Part shown: piece by piece, positions 15,230-22,755 of the stretch
How positions within the stretch are numbered: position 1 is the first letter of the stretch
Layout: each line of letters opens with the position of its first letter
NCBI GenBank assembly: GCA_046756245.1
Contig: JBHHVZ010000032.1
Coordinates: 1 to 28,871, forward strand
From: G021776435 sp046756245
GTDB taxonomy: Bacteria; Pseudomonadota; Alphaproteobacteria; Caulobacterales; Parvularculaceae
Direction: 5' to 3'
DNA: 28,871 bases
The notes under the pieces: model-generated
The model's database searches: none
What the model was told of the DNA's origin: nothing
Seen by the model: the letters and a program-made list of their open reading frames with translations, nothing else
Program-made: the position numbers and the translations under genes

Positions 15230-16920
15230 GACTTTTTGCGCGGCGGCTTCAGGCGCGGCATGAGCCCGCCCTCCTCTTCCGCCGCAGCGGCCTCCGGCGC
15301 CGGTGCGGCCGGCGGCGGCGTCTGGGTCGGCGCGCGCGCCGCCCAGGCCAGTTCGAATGCAAGCCGGCGGCGAACGTCTTCAAGACCGGCTGCGCGAAGC
15401 GACTGCATGACGACCACATCGCGCACGCCGCCGTCGCCGGCCGCCTGAGGCGGTGACGCGGCCAACGCCGCCAGCGCCGCCTGCCCGGTTTCGCCGTCGA
15501 GGGCGGCGTCGAATGCGGCCTCGACCACGCCGGCGAGCGCCGGATCGTCTTCCGGCGCGGCGACGGACGGCGCGAGTCCGCCTGCAGGCGTTTCCGCGAT
15601 CATAACGCCAGCCGAATCGGCGACGATCGCGGCCGACGCCGGATCCAGCACCGCCAGCAGGTTGACGAGTTCGATAAAGGCCATGGCGTCGGCTTCCGCC
15701 ATTGCGCCCAAATCTTCCGCATCCTTCATGGCGAACAGCCAGCGGCCGGCCCCGGCGCCGTCGCCCACAGCCATGCGCGCCAGGGCGAACCGGCCCGCTT
15801 CATCGGACGAAAGCAGCGCGCCTTCGAGCGCGTTAACCTCGTCGGCGTAAAGGATCGCCAGCGCATAGGCGCGCGCGAAGCTGTCGGCGACTCCAAGCGC
15901 CTGGGCGATGCGGATCGCCTTGTCGCGCAAAAATTCAGGCGCGTTCATCTCGCTGATCGCCTGGTAAAGCAGCGCGTCGGTCAGCGGATCGCCGGGGCGG
16001 GCGGCGGCGATGTCGGCGGCGCGGCCGACATCCGCCACATCGAGCGTGAAGCTCTGGAAGAGCGCGGCGAGCGCCGCGCCGTCCATGGCGCCAGCCGCGC
16101 TTGCCTGCTCGGCGGCTGCAATGCGCGTCGCAATGTCAAAGGCGGCGTCGCTTGCGACCGCTTTGAGCACGCCGGCGTCCGCTTCGGACAGAAGCGCCGG
16201 CGTCAGCGGCGCGCCGAGGCTTTTATAGATCGCAAAATGAAGCGCATTTCTTGGAAGCGGCGAGCTTTTCGGCGCCATCCCCGTGGTCGCGGCTGCGAGC
16301 AGCGCCGCGTCAGTTTCGTCAAGCGCCCCGCGGTCGCGCAAAATAGCGAGCGTCAGATCGGCGGCGTCGCGTTCGCCGGCCTGGGCGTAGCAAAAGACCC
16401 GCAGCTTCACCCAGAAAATCTCGTCCCTGCCCGCGCTCAGATTGGCGCCGCGCCGGCACGCAGCGCTGGTCTCGCCATGCAGCAGGTCTGCAAGGGCGAG
16501 CGCCCGGGCGACCCACGGCCCATTACGATCGGCGTTTGAAAGACTTGCGATGGTGCGCGCTTCCTCGCCGAAGCCGGCGCGCGCCAGCGCCAGAAGCTTC
16601 TTTCCGCCCAGCGTTGCGGGCGCGCCTTCAGGGCCCGGACCGGGCGACAGCAGAATCCGCCGCAACGCCCGGCCGAGACTCGGTTGGGCCGGGCGCGCCG
16701 GCGCGTTGTCCAGCAAAAAGGCGAGCGTGTCGGCGTCCGATCCGGTCCACAAGGTCGGCGGCAGCGCCCCTTGCGAACGTTGCAGCATGCCGGTGGAAAA
16801 GACATCCGTGGCGAGCGGCGTCGATTCGACCGGATCCGGCAGCGCGACCTGCGCCCCCGCCATCCCGGCGAGCGCGGCGACGGCGGCCGAAAGCGCGGCG
16901 AGCCTAGGCAGAATCCGCAC
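15226..16920 (-). CDS. exported Ala-rich protein of unknown function
   Basis: A 564-aa protein that starts at GTG 16920. AGGAGG lies 6-7 nt before it, and translation then opens with a classical signal peptide (RILPRLAALSAAVAALAGMA) cleaved near AGA/QVALPDP. The open frame upstream of this GTG encodes unrelated basic sequence, so the longer reading is unlikely. The mature part is Ala-rich and helical, with repeating motifs of about 35-40 residues that resemble TPR-like solenoids (for example GRFALARMAVGDGAGAGRWL and AYALAILYADEVNALEGALL), and it ends with a Pro/Ala/Glu stretch and basic tail LMPRLKPPRKKS. No family is recognised with confidence. It overlaps the short peptide gene upstream by 17 bp and xerD downstream by a few bases, so it is part of a tight operon. 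Confidence 0.8.
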   Translation of the reverse strand: MRILPRLAALSAAVAALAGMAGAQVALPDPVESTPLATDVFSTGMLQRSQGALPPTLWTGSDADTLAFLLDNAPARPAQPSLGRALRRILLSPGPGPEGAPATLGGKKLLALARAGFGEEARTIASLSNADRNGPWVARALALADLLHGETSAACRRGANLSAGRDEIFWVKLRVFCYAQAGERDAADLTLAILRDRGALDETDAALLAAATTGMAPKSSPLPRNALHFAIYKSLGAPLTPALLSEADAGVLKAVASDAAFDIATRIAAAEQASAAGAMDGAALAALFQSFTLDVADVGRAADIAAARPGDPLTDALLYQAISEMNAPEFLRDKAIRIAQALGVADSFARAYALAILYADEVNALEGALLSSDEAGRFALARMAVGDGAGAGRWLFAMKDAEDLGAMAEADAMAFIELVNLLAVLDPASAAIVADSAGVMIAETPAGGLAPSVAAPEDDPALAGVVEAAFDAALDGETGQAALAALAASPPQAAGDGGVRDVVVMQSLRAAGLEDVRRRLAFELAWAARAPTQTPPPAAPAPEAAAAEEEGGLMPRLKPPRKKS

Positions 16921-17026
16921 TGATCGCCTCCTGCTCAATAACGCGGGAATCCGGCTCGAGCATTTGGCCATAGACGTAAAGCGCGGCGAGCCCCGCCGCG
17001 GCAAGAAACAGAATTACAAATATCAT
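16904..17026 (-). CDS. 40-residue single-span membrane peptide
   Basis: A short frame encoding 40 residues begins IFVILFLAAAGLAALYVYGQ after the Met and ends LEPDSRVIEQEAISADSA. It contains one hydrophobic helix (about 2-19) and an acidic tail. Its coding region contains the AGGAGG ribosome site of the next gene, and the two frames overlap by 17 bp, a layout that couples their translation. I recall similar short peptides with a YVYGQMLEP-type motif near these genes in related genomes, but this is memory, not something checked. No function is known. It starts 138 bp from the divergent aroK. Confidence 0.65.
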   Translation of the reverse strand: MIFVILFLAAAGLAALYVYGQMLEPDSRVIEQEAISADSA

Positions 17027-17164
17027 GCGCACAGCACCGCTCCCGCGTTTCACAAAACCCGCTGCGACGATCCTAGCCCAAGCCGGGCGCGGCGCAAAAG
17101 CGCCGGAGCCGCCAAACTTAGCCCGTCTAGCGCCGGAGGCCGCTCTCGCCTACATCTACTGGTC

Positions 17165-17746
17165 ATGACCAGGCGGCGCAAACCAGCGGAATTCCCGGCC
17201 TGCGACCGTTCTATCGTGCTTGTGGGCATGATGGGCGCGGGCAAGACGACGATCGGGCGCCGCCTGGCGCCGCGGTTCGGCCTGCCGTTTTTCGACGCCG
17301 ACGAGGAAATCGCCAGGGCCGCCGGAATGTCGGTGGCCGATCTGTTCGAAAAACATGGAGAAGAAAGCTTTCGCCGCGGCGAGGCGCGCGTCATCAAGCG
17401 CCTGCTCAAAGGACCGCCCCATGTGCTGGCCACAGGCGGCGGCGCGGTTCTCAACCCCGAAACCCGGCGGCTCATCAAGACCCGGGCGATCTCGGTCTGG
17501 CTTCGCGCCGACATCAATGCGATCGCCCGGCGGGCGACGCGCCGGCCGACCCGCCCGCTGCTTCGAAACGGCGACCCGAAAGAAACCCTCGCCCGCCTCC
17601 TCGAAGAGCGCGCGCCTTTTTACGCCGAAGCCGACATCCACGTGGAAAGTCAGCCCGGTCCGCATTCGCGAACGGTCGACTGCGTCTTCGATGCAATCGC
17701 AGCGAAATTCGATCCGCTGAACGCAGAGCAGGAATCGGTCGAATGA
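17165..17746 (+). CDS. aroK: shikimate kinase
   Basis: A 193-aa P-loop kinase that phosphorylates shikimate with ATP in the pathway to aromatic amino acids. Landmarks are Walker A GMMGAGKTT (21-29), the substrate-binding DADEEI, RRGEARV, the ATGGGAVL loop and the lid RPTRPLL. The N-terminus (TRRRKPAEFPACDRSIVLVG) is slightly extended, as usual in alphaproteobacteria. The start at 17165 lacks a strong ribosome site. Its stop overlaps the aroB start by 4 bp (ATGA). Confidence 0.96.
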   Translation: MTRRRKPAEFPACDRSIVLVGMMGAGKTTIGRRLAPRFGLPFFDADEEIARAAGMSVADLFEKHGEESFRRGEARVIKRLLKGPPHVLATGGGAVLNPETRRLIKTRAISVWLRADINAIARRATRRPTRPLLRNGDPKETLARLLEERAPFYAEADIHVESQPGPHSRTVDCVFDAIAAKFDPLNAEQESVE

Positions 17747-18861
17747 ACGCTGAATCAATTTCCGTCAGGCTGGGCGCGCGCGCATACGATATTCATATTG
17801 GCGCGGGGCTTATCGATCGGACAGGCGCGCTGTTGGGACCGCATTTGCACCGTCCGCGGACGGTTGTCGTCACCGACGAAAATGTGGCCGCCGCGCAGGG
17901 CCCGCGCCTTGAAGCGGCGTTGAAGGAAGCCGGCGTCGCGTTTCATGTGATCGCCCTGCCGCCCGGCGAGGCGACAAAGAGCTTTTCCCGGCTCGAAGCC
18001 CTGTGCGGAGAACTTCTCGACCGGGAAGTCGGGCGCGACGATTTGATCGTCGCCTTCGGCGGCGGCGTCATCGGCGACCTTGTCGGCTTTGCGGCGGCGA
18101 TCCTCAAGCGCGGTTGCCGCTTTGCGCAAATTCCCACGACCCTGCTCGCCCAGGTCGACAGCGCTGTCGGCGGCAAGACCGCGATCAATGTCGCACTGGG
18201 AAAGAACCTCATCGGCGCGTTTCATCAGCCGGCCCTGGTTATCGCCGACGTCGCGGCGCTTGATACGCTTCCTGCGCGCGAACTGCGTGCGGGATATGCT
18301 GAAGTCGTGAAATACGGCCTTATCGGCGACGCCGGCTTCTTCGACTGGCTTGAACAGGAAGGCGGCGCGCGGCTTCTCGAGGGCGGCGCGGCGGCGCGCC
18401 AGCGCGCCGTCAAGACGTGTTGCGCCATGAAGGCGCAAATCGTCGAAGCGGACGAAACCGAAAAAGGCCGGCGGGCGCTGCTCAATTTCGGCCACACCTT
18501 CGGCCATGCGTTCGAAGCCGCATTCGGCTATTCGGACCGGCTGCTGCACGGCGAGGCGGTGGCGGCCGGCATGGCGCTGGCCTGCGATTTCTCCGTTGAT
18601 CAGGGGGTGTGTCCGCCGGAGACGGCGGCGCGCGTCAAAGCGCATCTCGCAGCCGCAGGCCTTCCGGCCGGCGTCGAGGATATCGACGGCGCCGGCGCGC
18701 TCGACCCCGAGGCGCTGTTTGCGCACATGATGCAGGACAAGAAAGTCGAGGCGGGCGCGCTTACGCTGGTGCTGACGCGCGGCGTCGGCGAAGCGTTCAT
18801 CGCTAAAGACGCCGACGCGAATGCGGTGAAAGTATTCCTGAAAACGAAGGCGGGTCTTTGA
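17743..18861 (+). CDS. aroB: 3-dehydroquinate synthase
   Basis: A 372-aa NAD- and metal-dependent enzyme converting DAHP to 3-dehydroquinate, the second step of the shikimate pathway. The NAD-binding GGGVIGDLVGF (about 107-117), the substrate loop PTTLLAQVDSAVGGKTAIN (131-149) and the metal ligands Glu187, His251 (NFGHTFGHAFE) and His269 (LLHGEAVAAGM) are all present. Length and order are normal. It overlaps aroK by 4 bp and is followed 19 bp later by the CorC-type gene, the conserved alphaproteobacterial arrangement. Confidence 0.97.
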   Translation: MNAESISVRLGARAYDIHIGAGLIDRTGALLGPHLHRPRTVVVTDENVAAAQGPRLEAALKEAGVAFHVIALPPGEATKSFSRLEALCGELLDREVGRDDLIVAFGGGVIGDLVGFAAAILKRGCRFAQIPTTLLAQVDSAVGGKTAINVALGKNLIGAFHQPALVIADVAALDTLPARELRAGYAEVVKYGLIGDAGFFDWLEQEGGARLLEGGAAARQRAVKTCCAMKAQIVEADETEKGRRALLNFGHTFGHAFEAAFGYSDRLLHGEAVAAGMALACDFSVDQGVCPPETAARVKAHLAAAGLPAGVEDIDGAGALDPEALFAHMMQDKKVEAGALTLVLTRGVGEAFIAKDADANAVKVFLKTKAGL

Positions 18862-18880
18862 AAGGCTGATCGAGGCGACA

Positions 18881-20170
18881 ATGAGCGAAATGGAACCTGG
18901 CGTTGTGACGACAGCCGCCGGCATAATTATTCTCCTGATAATTTCGGCGTTCTTCTCCGGCTCGGAGACGGCGCTGACGGCGACGTCGCGGGCGCGCATG
19001 CACAAGCTCGAAAGCGACGGCGACCGGCGCGCGGCGACAGTCAATCGGCTCATTCGAGACCGCGAAAGACTGATCGGCGCCATTCTGCTCGGCAACAATC
19101 TCGTCAATATCCTGGCGACGTCGCTTGCGACGAGCGTGTTCATTGCGCAGTTCGGCGCGACCGGCGTCGCCAACGCAGCAGCGACGGCGACCATGACCGT
19201 GCTGGTGCTGGTGTTCGCTGAAGTGGCCCCGAAAACCGCCGCCATCGCCCGGCCCGACGCTTTCGCCATGCTGGTGTCGGCGCCCATGCGCATGGTCGTG
19301 TTCTTTTTCGCGCCGGTGACGCGTATCGTACAGTTGATCGTGCGCGGCGCGCTGCATCTCGCCGGGCTCGACGTGCGCCGCAACGCGGCGGTGCTCTCGG
19401 CGGCGGAAGAATTGCGCGGCGCAGTCGACCTGCATCACGTCGAGGGCCGCGTCGACAAGGAAGCGCGCGATCTCATCCGCGGCGCCCTCGATCTGGATGA
19501 AATCCGTATCGAAGAAATCATGGTGCACCGAAAGTCGATCGAAATGCTCGACATCGAACGTCCGGCCGAGGAGCTGATTCAGCAAGCGCTCGAAAGCGTG
19601 TTTACGCGGATTCCCCTGTACAAGGAAAATCCGGATAATATTGTCGGCGTTCTGCACGCCAAAGACCTCTTGCGCGCGCTGTGGAACGCCGGCGGCAAGG
19701 CGAGCGGCGTCGATATCGCATCGCTTGCGCGCGCGCCCTATTTCGTGCCTGAGACTACAACCTTGCAGGAGCAGCTCGACGCTTTCAAAATCAAGCAGGA
19801 GCATTTCGCCCTCGTCGTCGACGAATACGGCGCGCTCATGGGGCTGGTCACGCTGGAAGACATCCTTGAGGAGATCGTCGGCGAGATCGAAGACGAATAC
19901 GACAGCCCCGTGCAGGGCGTCCGCCCGCAGGCCGACGACTCGGTCAATGTGGACGGCGACGTCACGATCCGCGATCTTAACCGGGCGATGGACTGGAGCC
20001 TGCCGGACGAAGAGGCGGTGACCATCGCCGGCCTGATCATCCACGAGGCCCAGTGCATTCCCGACGTCGGCCAGACATTCTCATTTCACGGGTTGCGGTT
20101 CCGGATCTTGCGCCGGCGGCGCAACCAAATTACAGCCATCAGGATCAAACCGGTCGACCCCGCCGACTAG
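18881..20170 (+). CDS. CNNM/CorC-type transporter-like protein (DUF21, CBS pair, transporter-associated domain)
   Basis: A 429-aa membrane protein. The N-terminal DUF21 domain has membrane helices around residues 9-28, 65-90, 96-118 and 125-150, with the signature SAFFSGSETALTATSRARMH and AEVAPKTAAIARPD. Two CBS motifs follow (EEIMVHRKSIEMLDIERPAE and LVVDEYGALMGLVTLEDILE), then a C-terminal transporter-associated (CorC_HlyC) domain that ends in FRILRRRRNQITAIRIKPV. Family members have been linked to Mg/Co homeostasis and, under the old name HlyC, to haemolysin-like annotation, which should not be taken literally. Downstream of aroKB, as in many alphaproteobacteria. Confidence 0.93.
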   Translation: MSEMEPGVVTTAAGIIILLIISAFFSGSETALTATSRARMHKLESDGDRRAATVNRLIRDRERLIGAILLGNNLVNILATSLATSVFIAQFGATGVANAAATATMTVLVLVFAEVAPKTAAIARPDAFAMLVSAPMRMVVFFFAPVTRIVQLIVRGALHLAGLDVRRNAAVLSAAEELRGAVDLHHVEGRVDKEARDLIRGALDLDEIRIEEIMVHRKSIEMLDIERPAEELIQQALESVFTRIPLYKENPDNIVGVLHAKDLLRALWNAGGKASGVDIASLARAPYFVPETTTLQEQLDAFKIKQEHFALVVDEYGALMGLVTLEDILEEIVGEIEDEYDSPVQGVRPQADDSVNVDGDVTIRDLNRAMDWSLPDEEAVTIAGLIIHEAQCIPDVGQTFSFHGLRFRILRRRRNQITAIRIKPVDPAD

Positions 20171-20199
20171 TCGTCTATCCGCCAGGATCGAGAGCGTTC

Positions 20200-21444
20200 A
20201 TGTTCAACCGCAAGCCGGGCAAGCACGCCCTACTGTTCATTTTCATCACCGTGCTTGTCGACATGATCGGCATCGGGATTATCATTCCGGTGATGCCGAA
20301 ACTGATCGTTGAGGTGTCAGGTTACGGATACGGCGATGCGGCGCGCTGGGGCGGCTATCTGCTTTTCGTTTACGCGTTGATGCAGTTTTTCATGTCGCCG
20401 GTGCTGGGCGCGCTTTCCGACAAATTCGGCCGCCGGCCGGTCATCCTGCTCTCACTTGGCGGATATGCGGCTGACTTCATGATCATGGGGCTGGCGCCAA
20501 ACCTTGTGTGGCTGTTTTTCGGACGCATGATGTCGGGCGGCTTCGCGGCGACTTATGCGACGGCGAACGCCTACATCGCCGACGTCACGCCGCCGGAAAA
20601 ACGCGCCGCGAATTTCGGTCTGATGGGCGCGGCCTTCGGAATCGGGTTTACAATTGGTCCGGTGATCGGAGGCCTGCTCGGCGAGCTGGGTCCGCGCATT
20701 CCGTTTTTTGCGGCGTCAGCGCTGGCGCTGGCGAACGTGCTCTACGGTTTTATCGTGCTGCCGGAAACGCTTCCCGAAGCGGACCGCCGCGCCTTCAACT
20801 GGAAGCGCGCCAATCCCGGCGGCAATCTCTTCCACATGCGCCGCTATCGGCTGGTGCTGTGGGTGTTTGCGGCGTTTTTCCTCATTCAGCTCGCCCATAA
20901 CGCGCTGGTTTCGACCTGGGCGTATTACGCTTATGAGAAATTCACCTGGTCGGAATCGCAGGTGGGCCTTTCGCTGATGGTTGTCGGCATTACGACGGCG
21001 ATCGTCCAGGGCGGCCTGACGCGGACCGTCATTCCCAAAATCGGCGAAACGCGCGCCGCGCTGCTTGGCGTCGTCTCATTCATTATCTCGCTCCTCGGTT
21101 ACGCTTTCGCCACGCAGGGCTGGATGATCTATGGCTGGATCATCGTCGGTTCGCTCGGCGGCTTCATCATGCCGTCTATCCAGGGGATCATGTCGCGGAC
21201 CCTGCCGCCAAACGAACAGGGCGAGTTGCAGGGCGCCATCGCCAGCGTTATGAGCATCACCATGATCATCGGCCCGATTGTCATGACGCAGATTTTCGCC
21301 GCCTTCACCCACGAGGACGGGAAGATTTATTTCCCGGGGGCGGCGTTCGTCGCCGCGGCGATCCTCGCAACGATCGCCATTGCGCCGCTCTCGCGCACGC
21401 TCGCCCATATCCCGGCGAAGAAAACCGAAGAAGTCGGAAGCTGA
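20200..21444 (+). CDS. MFS transporter, TCR/Tet type (multidrug-efflux-like)
   Basis: A 414-aa transporter with 12 predicted membrane helices. The N-terminus ALLFIFITVLVDMIGIGIII has the helix-1 Asp (Asp21) and is typical of TetA-like proton antiporters. Motif A between helices 2 and 3 is GALSDKFGRRPVILLS (70-85), and the GRMMSGGFAATYATANAYIA and GFTIGPVIGG segments match motifs B and C. The substrate is unknown; the resemblance alone does not show drug resistance. The start at 20200 follows AGGATCGAGAG and was preferred over an upstream frame that overlaps the previous gene. It converges on the coiled-coil membrane protein gene. Confidence 0.93.
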   Translation: MFNRKPGKHALLFIFITVLVDMIGIGIIIPVMPKLIVEVSGYGYGDAARWGGYLLFVYALMQFFMSPVLGALSDKFGRRPVILLSLGGYAADFMIMGLAPNLVWLFFGRMMSGGFAATYATANAYIADVTPPEKRAANFGLMGAAFGIGFTIGPVIGGLLGELGPRIPFFAASALALANVLYGFIVLPETLPEADRRAFNWKRANPGGNLFHMRRYRLVLWVFAAFFLIQLAHNALVSTWAYYAYEKFTWSESQVGLSLMVVGITTAIVQGGLTRTVIPKIGETRAALLGVVSFIISLLGYAFATQGWMIYGWIIVGSLGGFIMPSIQGIMSRTLPPNEQGELQGAIASVMSITMIIGPIVMTQIFAAFTHEDGKIYFPGAAFVAAAILATIAIAPLSRTLAHIPAKKTEEVGS

Positions 21445-21465
21445 ACGCCACCGGCGAAACAGGCC

Positions 21466-21888
21466 CTATTCGGCGCGGCGCGCGCTTTTGACCGCTTTGA
21501 CGATAAACTTGAGGCGGCCGTTGACGCGTTTGATGGTTTCATCAAGCGCTGCAAGCCCGTCGGCCAAGGCCGCGCTTTCTTCAGCGTCGCGTTCGATCCG
21601 GGCGCGCGCGGCTTTGAGTTCGTCCTCAAGCGCGTCGAGCAATTTAGCCGCTTTTTCGCGGTCGACAGGATTCTCCGTCTGACATTCCTGCGGGTCGTCC
21701 TCGGGGACGGCGGTGAAGGACAGCTTGGCGCCGTCGCTCTCTCCATCTTCGAGCGCGCGCTCAAGCTCCGCGATCCGCTTGCGCTGGCCGCCCCAGAACA
21801 GCCAGCCGGCCGCAAGGCCGAACACGAACGCCGCCGCAGCCGGTAGCCACGTCGCCGCCATCACGTCGGTGAGCCAGGTTTGTCCCAT
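21466..21888 (-). CDS. membrane-anchored coiled-coil protein of unknown function
   Basis: A protein of about 140 aa. One membrane helix near the N-terminus (AATWLPAAAAFVFGLAAGWL) is followed by a charged linker and two heptad-rich stretches (KRIAELERALEDGES and AAKLLDALEDELKAARARIE...AALADGLAALDETIKR) likely to form coiled coils, and a basic end. I do not recognise a family. The start at ATG 21888 is chosen by the membrane segment; the open frame extends upstream through basic sequence to 22098 and no single start is certain. Confidence 0.6.
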   Translation of the reverse strand: MGQTWLTDVMAATWLPAAAAFVFGLAAGWLFWGGQRKRIAELERALEDGESDGAKLSFTAVPEDDPQECQTENPVDREKAAKLLDALEDELKAARARIERDAEESAALADGLAALDETIKRVNGRLKFIVKAVKSARRAE

Positions 21889-22028
21889 CGCATACCGCCC
21901 GCGGCGCGCCAGGCGCGGTTTTCGCCGCCCCCGTACAGGCTGAGCCCCCAAGACGCGCCATTCCCAAGCTTTACGCAAGACGGGCGCCATCGCAAGGCGC
22001 AGCCGGCAGCCAGGAAAACCCGCCAGTC

Positions 22029-22101
22029 CTAGTGGAGCGAATTTGACATTTGCTCTCGGGCTTGGCGCAGCGGGAAGCAAATGTCGGAATCGGACCACTA
22101 G
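22029..22101. repeat. interrupted palindrome overlapping the infC stop
   Basis: CTAGTGG (22029-22035) pairs with CCACTAG (22095-22101), and GACATTTGCT (22045-22054) with AGCAAATGTC (22076-22085). The TAG stop of infC (22098-22100) is inside the outer arm. The layout resembles a short dispersed palindrome used as an mRNA 3' end. No second copy is in the window. Confidence 0.7.
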
Positions 22102-22637
22102 CGCGGGGCCATCACCATCATCATCTGGCGGCCTTCGAGCTTGGGCAGTTGCTCGACCTTGGCGACTTCCTCGAAGTCGTCGCGCACGCGGTTAAGCAGT
22201 TCCATCCCGCGTTCCTGATGCGCCATCTCGCGGCCGCGGAAGCGCAGCGTCACTTTCACCTTGTCGCCTTCTTCGAAGAAACGTTTCATCGCCCGCGTCT
22301 TCACTTCATAGTCGTGCTGATCGATGTTCGGCCGCATTTTGATCTCTTTGATCTCGACGACCTTCTGTTTCTTCTTCGCCTCAGCCTTTTTTTTCTGCTG
22401 CTGATATTTGTATTTCCCGTAATCCAGGATCTTGCATACGGGCGGCTGCGTGTTGGGCGAAACTTCGACGAGATCGAGCCCCGCTTCGACGGCGACCTCG
22501 AGCGCTTTCTCGACAGGAACAATGCCCTGCTTTTCGCCTGTATGGTCGATCAGCAAGACTTGCGGCACGCGAATTTCCTGATTGACGCGCGGGCCTTCCG
22601 GCTTGTTTGGCGGGGCTGCAAATGGTCTGCGGGCTAT
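22098..22637 (-). CDS. infC: translation initiation factor IF-3
   Basis: A 179-aa IF-3 of normal length. The N-domain begins ARRPFAAPPNKPEGPRVNQE and contains VRVPQ-type conserved sequence (IRVPQVLLIDHTGEKQGIVP) and VEVSPNTQPPVCKILDYGKY. The linker is Lys-rich (KKKAEAKKKQKVVEIKEIKM), and the C-domain runs through RPNIDQHDYEVKTRAMKRFF to LEGRQMMMVMAPR. It binds the 30S subunit and proofreads start codons. The predicted start is ATA at 22637. AGGAG lies 8 nt before it and homologues begin at exactly this ARRP. The upstream in-frame ATG (22679) has no ribosome site and would include the Shine-Dalgarno sequence in the protein. Non-AUG starts in infC are the basis of its known autoregulation. Confidence 0.93.
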   Translation of the reverse strand: MARRPFAAPPNKPEGPRVNQEIRVPQVLLIDHTGEKQGIVPVEKALEVAVEAGLDLVEVSPNTQPPVCKILDYGKYKYQQQKKKAEAKKKQKVVEIKEIKMRPNIDQHDYEVKTRAMKRFFEEGDKVKVTLRFRGREMAHQERGMELLNRVRDDFEEVAKVEQLPKLEGRQMMMVMAPR

Positions 22638-22727
22638 GGACGTTTCTCCTCTGGTTGCTGCAAGCGGGAATGAAAGCATCGCCGGACGGCGTTAGGCCCC
22701 CCCTCTCCGGCATGCTGAAGCTGGCGA

Positions 22728-22755
22728 TATATAGAGGTTTGGCCGCATTGATCAA
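22728..22755 (-). promoter_or_regulatory. candidate promoter for infC
   Basis: On the minus strand TTGATC (22755-22750) and TATATA (22733-22728) are 16 bp apart, overlapping the last bases of the upstream glycosyltransferase gene. It would give a leader of roughly 80-85 nt before the ATA start. Confidence 0.5.

Noticed and set aside
16921..17004. ATG-started upstream extension of the exported 564-aa protein
   Set aside because: Would remove the signal peptide from the N-terminus and ignore the AGGAGG placed exactly before the GTG.
17755..20044. Long minus-strand open frames antisense to aroB and the CorC-type gene (542 and 413 residues)
   Set aside because: Composition is Arg/Arg-Ala-rich and without domain resemblance; the plus-strand genes are clear.
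22638..22679. ATG 42 bp upstream as the infC start
   Set aside because: No ribosome site before it, and the encoded LSFPLAATRGETS is unlike IF-3 N-termini while containing the AGGAG of the real start.
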